Source: Burkholderia sp. 9120
GTDB taxonomy: Bacteria; Pseudomonadota; Gammaproteobacteria; Burkholderiales; Burkholderiaceae
Length of the DNA stretch: 64,000 nt
Assembly (NCBI RefSeq): GCF_000745015.1
Contig: NZ_JQNA01000001.1
Span: 248,001 to 312,000 of the forward strand
Reading direction: 5' to 3'
This document shows, one piece after another, positions 9,884-19,082 of this stretch (position 1 is the first letter of the stretch; each line of letters opens with the position of its first letter). Below the pieces are notes generated by a model. It was given only the letters and a program-made list of their open reading frames with translations. It was not told the origin of the DNA and ran no database searches. A program made the translations under genes and the position numbers.

Positions 9884-12112
9884 TCAGTCTTCCGCGTCCG
9901 GTTGGCCGATGGCCGCCCTGACCGCTTCGATCACGCTGCCCCACTGACCCGGCGTGCTTTGCCGGAACAACCGCGCGTCGGGATACCACGGACTGTCCGC
10001 GCGTTCGCGCAACCAGCGCCATTCGGCCGGGTCCGACAACAGCACCCAGACCGGCTGGCCCAACGCGCCAGCCAGATGCGCGACGGCCGAGTCGACGGAG
10101 ATCACCAGATCGAGCGAACGGATCAGCGCGGCGGTGTCCGCGAAATCGTCGAGTTCGTCGTCGAGGCAGATGACGGGCGAGTCGCCGAGCAACGCTTCGT
10201 CCTGCTCGCGCACGGTTTTTTGCAGGCTGATCCAGTCGACGTCCAGCGCAAACAGCGGCGCGAGTTGCGCGAAATCGATCGAACGGTTGTGGTCGTTGCG
10301 ATGCTCGGGATTGCCGGACCACGCCAGCCCAATCCGCGGACGCCGTCCATTACCGAGCCGTTCAGCAAATTGCCGTGCGCGCTCCGCGTCCGCCTGCAGA
10401 TACGGCGTGTGACGCGGAATGCTCGCCAGTTCCGTGCGCAACGCAAACGGCAGGCTGAGCAGCGGACACTGATAGTCGAAAGCCGGCAGCGGCTCGCCTC
10501 GCGCGAGCACTTGCGCGGGGCCTGGCAGCGTCGTCATCAGCTTGCGCAAGGCCGGTTGGACTTCGAGCACCACGCGCGCGCCCAGCGCGGCTAGCTGCGG
10601 CGCGTAGCGGCAGAACTGCAGCGTGTCGCCGAAGCCCTGTTCGGCGTGAATCAGGATCGTCTTGCCGTCGAGCGGTTCGTCGCCGCGCCACAACGGTTGC
10701 ACGAACGGGCGATAGTGCCGCGCCAGTTCGGCGTCCCGCAGACGCCATTCGTAGCCGGCCCAGCCGCGCGCGAAGTCGCCTTGCGCGAGATACAGCGAGG
10801 CCCGCGCGAAATGCGCGTCGACGTAGTCCGGCTTCAGTTCGATCGCGCGGTCGTAGGCGGCTTGCGCGGCTTCGTGACGGCCGGTGTCGTAGTGGAGATT
10901 GCCGCGGTTGAAAAAGTTCGTCGCGTGATCTGGTCTGATCTGCAGCGCCTTGTCGAGCGCGCTCATCGCTTCGTCGTAGCGATGCAGATCCTGCAGCACG
11001 TTGCTGCGGTTGGTCCATGCTTCGCCGAAGCGGTCGTCGCGCGCGAGCGCTGCGTCGTAACTGGCGAGTGCGTCGTCGTAGCGCTTCAGATAGCGCAATG
11101 CCGTGCCGCGGTTGCAGTGAATGTCGGCCGCGTCGGGGTCGATCGTCAACGCGAGGTCGTAGTTCGACAACGCCGCGTCGTAGCGCTTCAATTGCAGCAT
11201 CGCATTGGCCCGGCAGGTCAACGCGCGCGCATGGTGCGGGTCCAACGCCAGCACCCGTGCGCAGCGGCCGATCGCTTCGTCGGGTCGCCCGAGACGGTCG
11301 AGTGCGACCGCGCTGTTGTAGAGCGCCTCGATCATGCCGGGCTCGGCCGCGATGGCTTCGTTGAAGGCCGCGAGCGCTTCGTTCAGCCGACCGAGGTCCA
11401 CCAGACACTGGCCGCGCATCGACAGCATCACGGCATGGCCGGGCTGGATCGCAAGCGCGCGCTCGAAGCTTTGCAGCGCCTCGGCGGTGCGCTGTAATTC
11501 GCGCAGCACCAGACCACGGTTGAACCACGATTCGAACGAAGCAGGATCGACGACCAGCGCGCGGTCATACGTGTCGAGCGCTTCCTCGCGCCGCCCCAAC
11601 GCACGCAACGCGCCGCCGCGATTGCACAACGCGTCGAGCACGAGCGGCGAGATCGACAGCACGCGGTCGAACGCTTCGAGCGCTGCCGCATGGCGACGCA
11701 GCGCCGTCAGCGTATTGCCCTTGCGCACGAGCGTCTGGATGTCGAGCGGATCGAGCCGCAACGCGGCGTCGAACTGCGCGAGGCCTGCGTCGGCCCGTCC
11801 GGATTCGGCCAGCACCGCGCCGAGATCGGACAGCGTGCGCGCCGTGGGCGTCAACGCAATCGACTGGCGCAGCAACGACTCGGCGTCGGCCACCGCGCCG
11901 CGCTGGTAATGCAGCACGCCGTAGAGATGCAACAGCTCGGGGTTGTCGGGGTCGCTGGCCAGGAGCGTTTCGTACTCGCGCGCCGCTTCGTCGAAGCGCC
12001 CTGCCGCATGCCAATCTTTGGCCCGCGATAAATTCGCCACGCTTCGCCGCGTGGCCGACGCATCGCCGCTCTGCGCGCCCGCTCGCGTGTCTTGTGAGTA
12101 TCCCGCCTCCAC
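9884..12112 (-). CDS. TPR protein with C-terminal GT9-like glycosyltransferase domain (paralogue 3)
   Basis: 742 residues from a GTG at 12112 that sits just downstream of GAGGGAG, a good ribosome site. An in-frame TTG at 12154 would add 14 residues and has no such site. TPR units fill residues ~20-450 (EYETLLASDPDNPELLHLYG, SNYDLALTIDPDAADIHCNRG). The C-terminal transferase-like part carries ILIHAEQGFGDTLQFCRY, RIGLAWSGNPEHRNDHNRS and VISVDSAVAHLAGALGQPVW. It is the first of the three paralogues in transcription order, 246 bp after gspJ, and is separated from paralogue 2 by 49 bp. Confidence 0.87.
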   Translation of the reverse strand: MEAGYSQDTRAGAQSGDASATRRSVANLSRAKDWHAAGRFDEAAREYETLLASDPDNPELLHLYGVLHYQRGAVADAESLLRQSIALTPTARTLSDLGAVLAESGRADAGLAQFDAALRLDPLDIQTLVRKGNTLTALRRHAAALEAFDRVLSISPLVLDALCNRGGALRALGRREEALDTYDRALVVDPASFESWFNRGLVLRELQRTAEALQSFERALAIQPGHAVMLSMRGQCLVDLGRLNEALAAFNEAIAAEPGMIEALYNSAVALDRLGRPDEAIGRCARVLALDPHHARALTCRANAMLQLKRYDAALSNYDLALTIDPDAADIHCNRGTALRYLKRYDDALASYDAALARDDRFGEAWTNRSNVLQDLHRYDEAMSALDKALQIRPDHATNFFNRGNLHYDTGRHEAAQAAYDRAIELKPDYVDAHFARASLYLAQGDFARGWAGYEWRLRDAELARHYRPFVQPLWRGDEPLDGKTILIHAEQGFGDTLQFCRYAPQLAALGARVVLEVQPALRKLMTTLPGPAQVLARGEPLPAFDYQCPLLSLPFALRTELASIPRHTPYLQADAERARQFAERLGNGRRPRIGLAWSGNPEHRNDHNRSIDFAQLAPLFALDVDWISLQKTVREQDEALLGDSPVICLDDELDDFADTAALIRSLDLVISVDSAVAHLAGALGQPVWVLLSDPAEWRWLRERADSPWYPDARLFRQSTPGQWGSVIEAVRAAIGQPDAED

Positions 12113-12358
12113 GTTCGCTCCCTCGTCATGTTGCGCTACGCGCCGCCACTTCAATCGTGTGAAACGATCTTTGAAAGTGACTGCTTCAACCCGAGACTAG
12201 GGACGGGCGATAACAGGCGTATGACGAAAGTTACGGAACATTTCCTCAACTATGCCTATCGCATTGAATTGAGCGAAATGGGGCTGCACGCGGCTGCTAT
12301 GCGGCTGCAATGTGACTGTAGTGCGGCACTGAACCGAGGACGGGTTCTAACGCACGCC

Positions 12359-13021
12359 TCATTGCCCGATCGGAATCATCCGCACGAATTCGACCGGCGG
12401 ACTGCCGAGCGCGACGGTGAAGCGGAGACCACGCGGCAGCGGCATGCCAAGCGACGTGATGTTGCTGATGCCGTGCTGCGACAGAAAGCGCGTGTACGCA
12501 GCCTCGACGGCGGGCTGACTGGACGTCCAACCGTCCGGCGCGATCCATACCGCGAGTTGCATCGAACGCGCGTTGTCGCTGACAACAATGCGCGCGAATT
12601 GATCCATGTGCTGCAAGGCATCGTCGAGATCGGCGAGCGAGCTGAGCGGCTGTGACGCGCTGCGTATCAGTTCGCTGCCCTTCAATTGATAGCGTACGAC
12701 CTGCACCTGAGTCGGCCCGCTGCCGATACCCAGATGCCGAACCAGCACGAGTTCATTGGGCCGGATTCGCAATGGCGGACCGAACACCTCGTCGGCGGTG
12801 ACGAGGTTCAGCAGGTCGTATTGCATTTGCGAGAAGTATCGGCCGATCAGCCGCGTCTGGCCGAGCTTCGCGGCGATGTCGTCGCGTCCGCGAATCGTCG
12901 CGTCGAGGCCGCGCCACGACAGCAGCGCAATCACGGCGAGCAGCGTGATCGCGACCAGCATCTCGATCAGCGTGAAGCCTTTCGTTCGCGGCGCGCCGCG
13001 CGGGCTAGTGGCGCGCTTCAT
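12359..13021 (-). CDS. gspJ: Type II secretion pseudopilin, GspJ-like
   Basis: 220 residues with a class III prepilin leader: a short basic N-terminus, then G-FTLIEMLVAITLLAVIALL, with peptidase cleavage expected after the Gly and Glu5 conserved. The size and the body (ATIRGRDDIAAKLGQ, FSQMQYDLLNL, VQVVRYQLKGSELIR) fit the GspJ minor pseudopilin, which caps the periplasmic pseudopilus with GspI and GspK. The start overlaps the end of the GspI-like gene by 17 bp. No other secretion-system genes (D, E, F, G, K, L, M) are visible here; they may lie beyond the exoprotein at the left edge or elsewhere. Confidence 0.78.
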   Translation of the reverse strand: MKRATSPRGAPRTKGFTLIEMLVAITLLAVIALLSWRGLDATIRGRDDIAAKLGQTRLIGRYFSQMQYDLLNLVTADEVFGPPLRIRPNELVLVRHLGIGSGPTQVQVVRYQLKGSELIRSASQPLSSLADLDDALQHMDQFARIVVSDNARSMQLAVWIAPDGWTSSQPAVEAAYTRFLSQHGISNITSLGMPLPRGLRFTVALGSPPVEFVRMIPIGQ

Positions 13022-13481
13022 CCTGCACCACGGTCACGACTTCGGCGAGGACGCTGCGGCTCGACGCGGACGGCAACACACTCACCGTCACCTGACGCAC
13101 CAGCGGGCTTTCGAACGCCGTCACCACCTGGCGGCAGACGAATGGGTACTGTCCCTGCGGACAGGCGAACGTACTGCGCCCCACGGGCGGCCAACTGGAT
13201 GAAATACGAATCGCCGCCAATGCATTGTCCGCGCTCCACAGCGCGAGCAAGCGTGCGCGCGCGCTGTCGGTGTCCGTCGCGAGCGAGCCGATCGCGCGCA
13301 GCACCGCGCCCAGCGCAATGGCGACGATCGCGAGCGCGATCAGCACTTCGATGAGCGTGAAGCCACCGGACTTGCCGGAGGTTGCGCGCGCACGCATCGG
13401 CCGCCGCATAGGCCGTGTTGGCCGCATCGGCCGCGTCCATGGCCAGGCGACAGGCGCGTGCCCTATCGGACGGACACTCAT
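13005..13481 (-). CDS. gspI: Type II secretion pseudopilin, GspI-like, with long leader
   Basis: 158 residues. The prepilin signature G-FTLIEVLIALAIVAIALGAV is preceded by an unusually long leader of about 40 residues rich in Arg/Pro/Met (RPMRPTRPMRRPMR). The ATG at 13481 has GGGGA about eight bases upstream, which is why the long form is reported. Internal ATGs at 13427, 13409 and 13397 would give more usual leaders. The mature part (DTDSARARLLALWSADNALAAIR) matches the GspI pattern of a minor pseudopilin. It is the first gene of the visible run towards the exoprotein, 303 bp from the fuconate dehydratase gene. Confidence 0.75.
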   Translation of the reverse strand: MSVRPIGHAPVAWPWTRPMRPTRPMRRPMRARATSGKSGGFTLIEVLIALAIVAIALGAVLRAIGSLATDTDSARARLLALWSADNALAAIRISSSWPPVGRSTFACPQGQYPFVCRQVVTAFESPLVRQVTVSVLPSASSRSVLAEVVTVVQDEARH

Positions 13482-13784
13482 CGGATTCCCCGCAGAAGAA
13501 ACGATCAGAACAGGCGATCAGGTCGGCTCCCGCCGCGTCGTCGGATTACGCGCAGGCGCTCACGCGCCGCCAGCAGCGCGGCGATGCCGCATTCGCACCG
13601 GGCAGCAGGGTTGGGCGGGAAGCAGTCCGCTGACGGTAACGGACACCTGTGGCATCAACGTGTCGAATGGTACGGACCATTTTTGACGCTGAAGTGGCGG
13701 GAGTGGTGGGGGTGGCCGCTGGACGCGTTCCGTTCCAGCGGCATCAGCACGGCCAAACGGCGCCACGGTAAGCGACACGCGCGC
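13482..13784. other. Intergenic region, probable promoter zone of the gspI operon
   Basis: 303 bases between the fuconate dehydratase stop and gspI. No coding feature is convincing: a 72-codon ORF on the minus strand is Pro/Arg-rich and has no recognisable family. A GT-rich run near 13690-13715 is the only compositional oddity. It presumably carries the promoter of the gspI-gspJ-TPR operon. Confidence 0.4.
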
Positions 13785-15089
13785 TCAGGTCGTCCAGCCC
13801 GCACCGTCAGGAAAACGATACCGGTCGAGCGACGCCGCGTGCATTTCGATGCTGTAGCCGGGGCGCTGCGGCGGCATATAACGCCCATTGCGGATCACCA
13901 CCGGATCGATGAAATGCTCATGCAGATGATCCACGTATTCGAGCACCCGATTCTCCGGCGACGCCGACACGCAAACATAGTCGAACAGCGAAATATGCTG
14001 CACGTACTCGCACAAACCGACGCCGCCCGCATGCGGACACACGGGCACGCCGAATTTTGCCGCCATCAGCAGGACCACGATCACTTCGTTCAGACCGCCC
14101 AGCCGGCAACTGTCGACCTGACAAAAGTCGATGGCCTGTGCCTGCAGCAACTGTTTGAACATCACCCGATTGTGGCAATGCTCGCCGGTCGCCACGCCGA
14201 TCGGTTTGAGCCGCTGACGGATCGCCGCGTGGCCGAGAATGTCGTCGGGGCTGGTCGGCTCTTCGATCCACCACGGGTCGAACTGCGCGAGGCGTCGCAT
14301 GTTCGCCACCGCTTCGTCGACGTCCCAGACCTGGTTCGCATCCATCATCAGCTTGCGGTTTGCGCCGATCTCTTCTCTTAAGATGCGGGCGCGCCGCATG
14401 TCTTCGTCGAGATTGCCGCCCACCTTCTGCTTGAAGTGCGTCCAACCCTGCGCGACGCCTTCGCGCGCGAGGCGGCGAATCTTGTCATCGTCATAGCCAA
14501 GCCAGCCGGCCGATGTCGTGTACGCCGGGTAGCCCTGCGCGAGCATCTCCGCTTCGCGCTCGCCGCGTGACGACGCATGACGATGCAGCATCGCGATCGC
14601 TTCCTGCGGCGTGATCGCGTCGGTCACGTAACGGAAGTCGAGACACCGCACGAGTTCTTCCGGGCTCATGTCGACCAGCAGTTTCCACACCGGCTTGCCT
14701 TCCGCTTTGGCCCACAGATCCCACGCGGCATTGACGACGGCCGCGGTCGCCAGATGGATCGCGCCCTTGTCCGGACCGATCCAGCGCAATTGACTGTCCG
14801 ACGTCAGCGCGCGCCAGAACCCGCCCATGTTCGCCGCTATTTCTTCGAGCGTCCTGCCGACCACCAGCGGCGCCAGCGCCTTCACCGCCGCCACGCAGAT
14901 CTCGTTACCGCGTCCGATCGTGAACGTCAGGCCATGACCGGTGAGCCCTTCTGGCTGCGCCGAATCGGTTTCGAGCGTCACGTAAGTGGCGGAGTAATCC
15001 GGCGCCGCGTTCATCGCGTCGGAGCCATCGAGCGAACGCGAAGTCGGAAAGCGGATGTCCCGCACGGACAGGTTGGTGATCGTAGTCAC
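13785..15089 (-). CDS. fucD: Enolase-superfamily dehydratase, L-fuconate dehydratase type
   Basis: 434 residues from a GTG at 15089 with AGGAG nine bases upstream; a longer in-frame extension is rejected. Enolase/mandelate-racemase fold: N-terminal capping domain, then a barrel with a K-x-K motif (HFKQKVGG, about residue 220), the metal-binding series DANQVW, WIEEP and GEHCHN, and a catalytic His in PHAGGVG. This pattern and length fit L-fuconate dehydratase, which converts L-fuconate to 2-dehydro-3-deoxy-L-fuconate with Mg2+ in the cytoplasm. It lies directly downstream of a ribose-type ABC importer, which is expected to bring in its precursor sugar. Other acid-sugar dehydratases of the superfamily are possible. 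Confidence 0.8.
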   Translation of the reverse strand: MTTITNLSVRDIRFPTSRSLDGSDAMNAAPDYSATYVTLETDSAQPEGLTGHGLTFTIGRGNEICVAAVKALAPLVVGRTLEEIAANMGGFWRALTSDSQLRWIGPDKGAIHLATAAVVNAAWDLWAKAEGKPVWKLLVDMSPEELVRCLDFRYVTDAITPQEAIAMLHRHASSRGEREAEMLAQGYPAYTTSAGWLGYDDDKIRRLAREGVAQGWTHFKQKVGGNLDEDMRRARILREEIGANRKLMMDANQVWDVDEAVANMRRLAQFDPWWIEEPTSPDDILGHAAIRQRLKPIGVATGEHCHNRVMFKQLLQAQAIDFCQVDSCRLGGLNEVIVVLLMAAKFGVPVCPHAGGVGLCEYVQHISLFDYVCVSASPENRVLEYVDHLHEHFIDPVVIRNGRYMPPQRPGYSIEMHAASLDRYRFPDGAGWTT

Positions 15090-15211
15090 TTGGCACGCTC
15101 CTGAGCGACAGCTATCGATGTCCGCCTGTCTCCCTCTCACCCGACGGAACCAGAAAGAGAGAGGCGCGCACCACGCGCGCGGCCTCCCCCATTGCGCCTT
15201 GGCGGCGCAAC

Positions 15212-16153
15212 TCAGTCATACAGCACGGCGGCGATCTTCGGATCGCTCATGTTGCTCTTGTCGTACCAGTAGAAGCCGGTGTCGACCTTCTTCGGCAGCT
15301 TCTCGCCCTTCAGCGCCTTCATCGCGGAATCGACGACGCACTTGCCGATGCCGACCGGGTTCTGCGTGATCGCGCCCAGCATCAGACCGGAATTGATGTC
15401 GTCTTTCTGCTCCTTGCCGGAGTCGTAGCCGATCAGCACAAGCTTCTTGCCCGACTCCTTGACGCCGATCGCCGCGCCTTCGGCCGAGCCTTCATTCGAA
15501 CCGAAAATGCCCTTCAGATTGGGATTGGCCTGGATCATCGCCTTGGCGATTTCCGCGGACTTCAAGTGGTCGCCACCGCCGTACTGCACGGACACGATCT
15601 TGACGTTCGGATGCTTCGCCTTCATCTCATTCAGGAATCCATCGCGACGGTCCACGCCCGTGCGGCTGGTCTGGTCGTGCACCACGAGCCCCACTTCGCC
15701 CGAATCGCCGATTGCCGCCGCCATCTTGTCGGCGGCGAGCGCGGCCGCGGCGAGATTGTCGGTCGCGCAGGTCGTGAGCGGAATGTCGCTGTCGACGCCC
15801 GAGTCGAACGCGATCACCGGTATCTTGGCGGCCTGCGCGCGGCGCAGCAGCGGAATGGCCGCTTTGCTGTCGAGCGCGGCGATGCCGAGCGCCTGCGGCT
15901 TCTTCGCCAGCGCCGCCGACAACATGTCGATCTGCTTGTCGACCATGGCCTCGGTCTCGGGACCTTCGAACGTGATGCGGGCTTTCTGTTCCTTCGCCGC
16001 CTGTTCGGCGCCGGATTTGACGGCTTGCCAGAACTGATGCTGGAAGCCCTTCGAGATCAGCGGAATATACGGTTCTTCCGCGCGGGCCAGATTCGTCACG
16101 CCGACCAGCGCGCCCACGCCGACCACGACACCGAATAGTTTTCGATTCAACAT
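15212..16153 (-). CDS. Periplasmic sugar-binding protein of ABC importer (RbsB family)
   Basis: 313 residues from an ATG at 16153 preceded by AGGAGGAG, a very strong ribosome site; an upstream extension is rejected. A signal peptide (LFGVVVGVGALVGVTNLARA) precedes a type I periplasmic-binding fold with IPLISKGFQHQFWQAV, AKKPQALGIAALDSKAA and IPVIAFDSGVDSD, typical of ribose/xylose/fucose-type binding proteins. It forms a set with the permease and ATPase genes upstream (87 bp and 17 bp gaps) and the fuconate dehydratase downstream, which points to a deoxyhexose or related sugar. Confidence 0.87.
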   Translation of the reverse strand: MLNRKLFGVVVGVGALVGVTNLARAEEPYIPLISKGFQHQFWQAVKSGAEQAAKEQKARITFEGPETEAMVDKQIDMLSAALAKKPQALGIAALDSKAAIPLLRRAQAAKIPVIAFDSGVDSDIPLTTCATDNLAAAALAADKMAAAIGDSGEVGLVVHDQTSRTGVDRRDGFLNEMKAKHPNVKIVSVQYGGGDHLKSAEIAKAMIQANPNLKGIFGSNEGSAEGAAIGVKESGKKLVLIGYDSGKEQKDDINSGLMLGAITQNPVGIGKCVVDSAMKALKGEKLPKKVDTGFYWYDKSNMSDPKIAAVLYD

Positions 16154-16239
16154 GGCAACTCTCCTCCTAAGGTGGACCACCGCCTTCAGTAATGAGGAAG
16201 CCCTTTCGCGCTCCCCTTTTTGATTTCGTGTGTGGCGTG

Positions 16240-17265
16240 TCAGCGCTTGCTGCGCCGCAGGATATCGGCATACACCGCGAGAATGATGATCAGCCCGGTC
16301 ACGACGATCTGCCATTCCTGCGCGACCGACAGGATGCGCAGCCCGTTGGTCAGCACGCTCATGATGAACGCGCCGATGATCGTACCGAGGATCGTGCCCG
16401 CGCCGCCGCTCAGCGACGTGCCGCCGATCACCACGGCGGCGATCGCTTCGAGTTCATAGCCCTGGCCGAGCGCCGGCTGCGCGGAATTCAGCCGCGACGC
16501 GATCAGCAAGCCGGCAATGCCGCAAATAGCGCCGCCGAGCGCGTAAATCGCGATCTTCCAGCGGTCGACGTTCACGCCGGACAGACGCACCGCTTCTTCG
16601 TTGCTGCCGAGCGCGAATGTGTAGCGGCCGAGCGCCGTGCGATTCAACGTGAGCGAACTCACGATTGCCAGGAAAAACAGGATCAGCACGCCGTTCGGCA
16701 CCGGCAGGTTCGGCAGCACGTAACCGATCAGCGAATCCTGCGAGATCAGGGTGAAGTTTTCAGTGTCGGTGAAGTAAATCGGCTTGTCGGCCGAGACCAC
16801 CAGCGAGAGCCCTTTCAGCAGCAGCATCATGCCGAGCGTCGCGATGAACGGCGGGATTTTCATCTTGGCGATGAGGGTTCCTGAAATGGTCCCGCACATC
16901 GCGCCGGCGCCGATCGCCGCGAGCACGCCGGTCCACATCGGCAGATGCCAGTAGGTGAGAAACACGCCGCAAATGACCGCCGTGAACGTCATCAGCGTGC
17001 CGACCGACAGATCGATGCCGCCGGTGATGATGATGAACGTGCAGGCAATCGCCAGCACGCCGTTGACGGCCGTGGCCTGCAGAATGCCGAGAATATTGTC
17101 GATCTGCATGAACGCCGGCGACGCGAAACTGAAGAACACCAGCAGCAGGACCAGGCTCGCAAACGCCAGCATTTTTTGCAGCGCGGCCGGCGCGAAGAGA
17201 CGCGCTCTCAGGCCGGAGGCGCGCCCCTCGTTCACTAACGCCGACGTATCCGATGGCAACTTCAT
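16240..17265 (-). CDS. Sugar ABC transporter permease (RbsC family)
   Basis: 341 residues, strongly hydrophobic, with about eight to ten membrane segments and the family signatures IITGGIDLSVGTLM, IPPFIATLGMMLLLKG and IAAVVIGGTSLSGGAGTILG. It forms the membrane channel of the ribose-type importer. It lies 16 bp after the ATPase gene, with GAGG ahead of the ATG. Confidence 0.9.
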   Translation of the reverse strand: MKLPSDTSALVNEGRASGLRARLFAPAALQKMLAFASLVLLLVFFSFASPAFMQIDNILGILQATAVNGVLAIACTFIIITGGIDLSVGTLMTFTAVICGVFLTYWHLPMWTGVLAAIGAGAMCGTISGTLIAKMKIPPFIATLGMMLLLKGLSLVVSADKPIYFTDTENFTLISQDSLIGYVLPNLPVPNGVLILFFLAIVSSLTLNRTALGRYTFALGSNEEAVRLSGVNVDRWKIAIYALGGAICGIAGLLIASRLNSAQPALGQGYELEAIAAVVIGGTSLSGGAGTILGTIIGAFIMSVLTNGLRILSVAQEWQIVVTGLIIILAVYADILRRSKR

Positions 17266-17281
17266 TCAGACCTCACGAGGT

Positions 17282-18796
17282 TCATGCCGCTGCTTTCAAG
17301 GGGTCGCGCTGCGTCGCGAGATGCATGATGCTTTCCTGCGACGCCTCGGCGGCCAGGAGTTCGCCGGTAATGCGGCCTTCGCACATCACGACGATGCGGT
17401 CGCTCATGCGCAGGATTTCCGGCAGCTCCGACGAGATCATCACGATCGCCTTGCCTTGCGCCGCGAGCGCGCGCAGCAGCTTGTAGATTTCGCTTTTGGC
17501 GCCGACGTCGATACCGCGCGTGGGTTCGTCGAAGAACAGCACGTCGCAGTCGCGTTCGAGCCATTTGGCGATCACGACCTTCTGCTGATTGCCGCCCGAT
17601 AGCAGGCGGACCGGCTGCGTCGCGGACGGCGTGCGAATGGCGAGCAATTTGATGAAATGACCGGCCGTGCGGCGAATCCGTGCACGGCGCAGGAAGAAGT
17701 TGAGCGACAGGAATTTGTCCAGATTGGACATGACGATGTTCGACTCGACGTCCATGCCGGTCGCGAGGCCATAGCGCTTGCGGTCTTCCGACAGATAGCC
17801 GATGCCGTGCGCGACGGCGTCGCTCGGCTGGCGGATCGTCACCCGCTTGCCTCGCACGACGATTTCGCCGGATTCGATCGGATCGGCGCCGAACACCGCG
17901 CGCGCGACTTCCGTGCGGCCGGCGCCCATCAGGCCGGCAAACCCCAGAATCTCGCCGTTGTGTAGCGTGAAGCTCACGTCTCTGACCAGCGGGCCCGCAT
18001 TCAGGTGTTTGACCTGGAGCGCGATCTCGCCTTTGTCCGCGGTGTTGTTAGGCGGCTCGACGTCGGTCAGGGTGCGCCCGACCATCATGCCGATGATCGT
18101 CTCGACGCTGGCGTCCGCAACGGCGACGGTGGCCACGTATTCGCCGTCGCGTAACACGGTCACGCGGTCGGCGATCTGCTTCAACTCGTCCATTTTGTGG
18201 GAAATGTAGACGATGCCCACGCCCCGGCTCTTCAACTCGCGGATGATGCGGAACAGTTCGGCGATCTCGGCGTCGTTGAGGGCCGAGGTCGGTTCGTCCA
18301 TGATCAGCACGCGCGAATCGAACGACAACGCCTTGGCGATCTCCACCATTTGCTGTTTGGCCACAGTCAGTGCGCCGACCATGGCGCGCGGGTCGATGTT
18401 CACGTGCATGCGGGCGAGAATGTCGCGTGCCTGTGCGTTGAGCTTGTCGTCGTCGAGGAAAACGCCGAGGCGTCCGCGCGGCTCGCGGCCGATGAAGATG
18501 TTCTGCGCCACGCTCAGATGGTTCATCAGTTGGAGTTCCTGATGAATGATGCCGACGCCGACGGCCTGGGCGTCGCGTGGGCTCTGGAAATCGACCGGCT
18601 GGCCGTCGACGAGAATTTCGCCGGTATCGCGCGTGTACACGCCGGCGAGGATTTTCATTAACGTCGATTTGCCCGCGCCGTTTTCACCCATCAGCGCATG
18701 GACTTCTCCGGTCATCAGCTCAAGCTGGACCTCGTGAAGCGCCCGTACGCCGGGGAAACTCTTGCTGAGCTTTTTTACGGAAATCAGTGGGATCAT
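17282..18796 (-). CDS. Sugar ABC transporter ATPase, double-domain (RbsA family)
   Basis: 504 residues from ATG 18796 ([16 protein letters not shown]). The first nucleotide-binding domain has Walker A GENGAGKS and Walker B LIMDEPT. The second has the degenerate Walker A (GLMGAGRTE) usual for this family, the signature [15 protein letters not shown] and [14 protein letters not shown]. This is the cytoplasmic motor of the sugar importer. The ribosome site is weak. A 286-bp gap separates it from the hpsP-like gene upstream, so it probably starts a separate transcript. Confidence 0.9.
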   Translation of the reverse strand: MIPLISVKKLSKSFPGVRALHEVQLELMTGEVHALMGENGAGKSTLMKILAGVYTRDTGEILVDGQPVDFQSPRDAQAVGVGIIHQELQLMNHLSVAQNIFIGREPRGRLGVFLDDDKLNAQARDILARMHVNIDPRAMVGALTVAKQQMVEIAKALSFDSRVLIMDEPTSALNDAEIAELFRIIRELKSRGVGIVYISHKMDELKQIADRVTVLRDGEYVATVAVADASVETIIGMMVGRTLTDVEPPNNTADKGEIALQVKHLNAGPLVRDVSFTLHNGEILGFAGLMGAGRTEVARAVFGADPIESGEIVVRGKRVTIRQPSDAVAHGIGYLSEDRKRYGLATGMDVESNIVMSNLDKFLSLNFFLRRARIRRTAGHFIKLLAIRTPSATQPVRLLSGGNQQKVVIAKWLERDCDVLFFDEPTRGIDVGAKSEIYKLLRALAAQGKAIVMISSELPEILRMSDRIVVMCEGRITGELLAAEASQESIMHLATQRDPLKAAA

Positions 18797-19082
18797 GGCG
18801 CGGATCTGAGAACAAATCCGCAACGACCGCGGACCTCTGCGCGAGAGGCGGGTCGAGAAAACGCCGGGGTTGGCCGGGTTGGGTGAGGGAAATCGCCACG
18901 AGAAACCAGACGCATTGCTGGACTCCCAAATCGATGTGCGACGATTCTACGCTGGTGGGCGGTGGGGGCTCAAGGCGGGGCATTCCCGGGGGTGGGAGCG
19001 CGGCTGGTAGGGTCGACGGCAGCCTGACAGAAGCGCGGGTGATCCACCGCATGGCGCGAATCACCCGCCCTTCACTGTCCGA

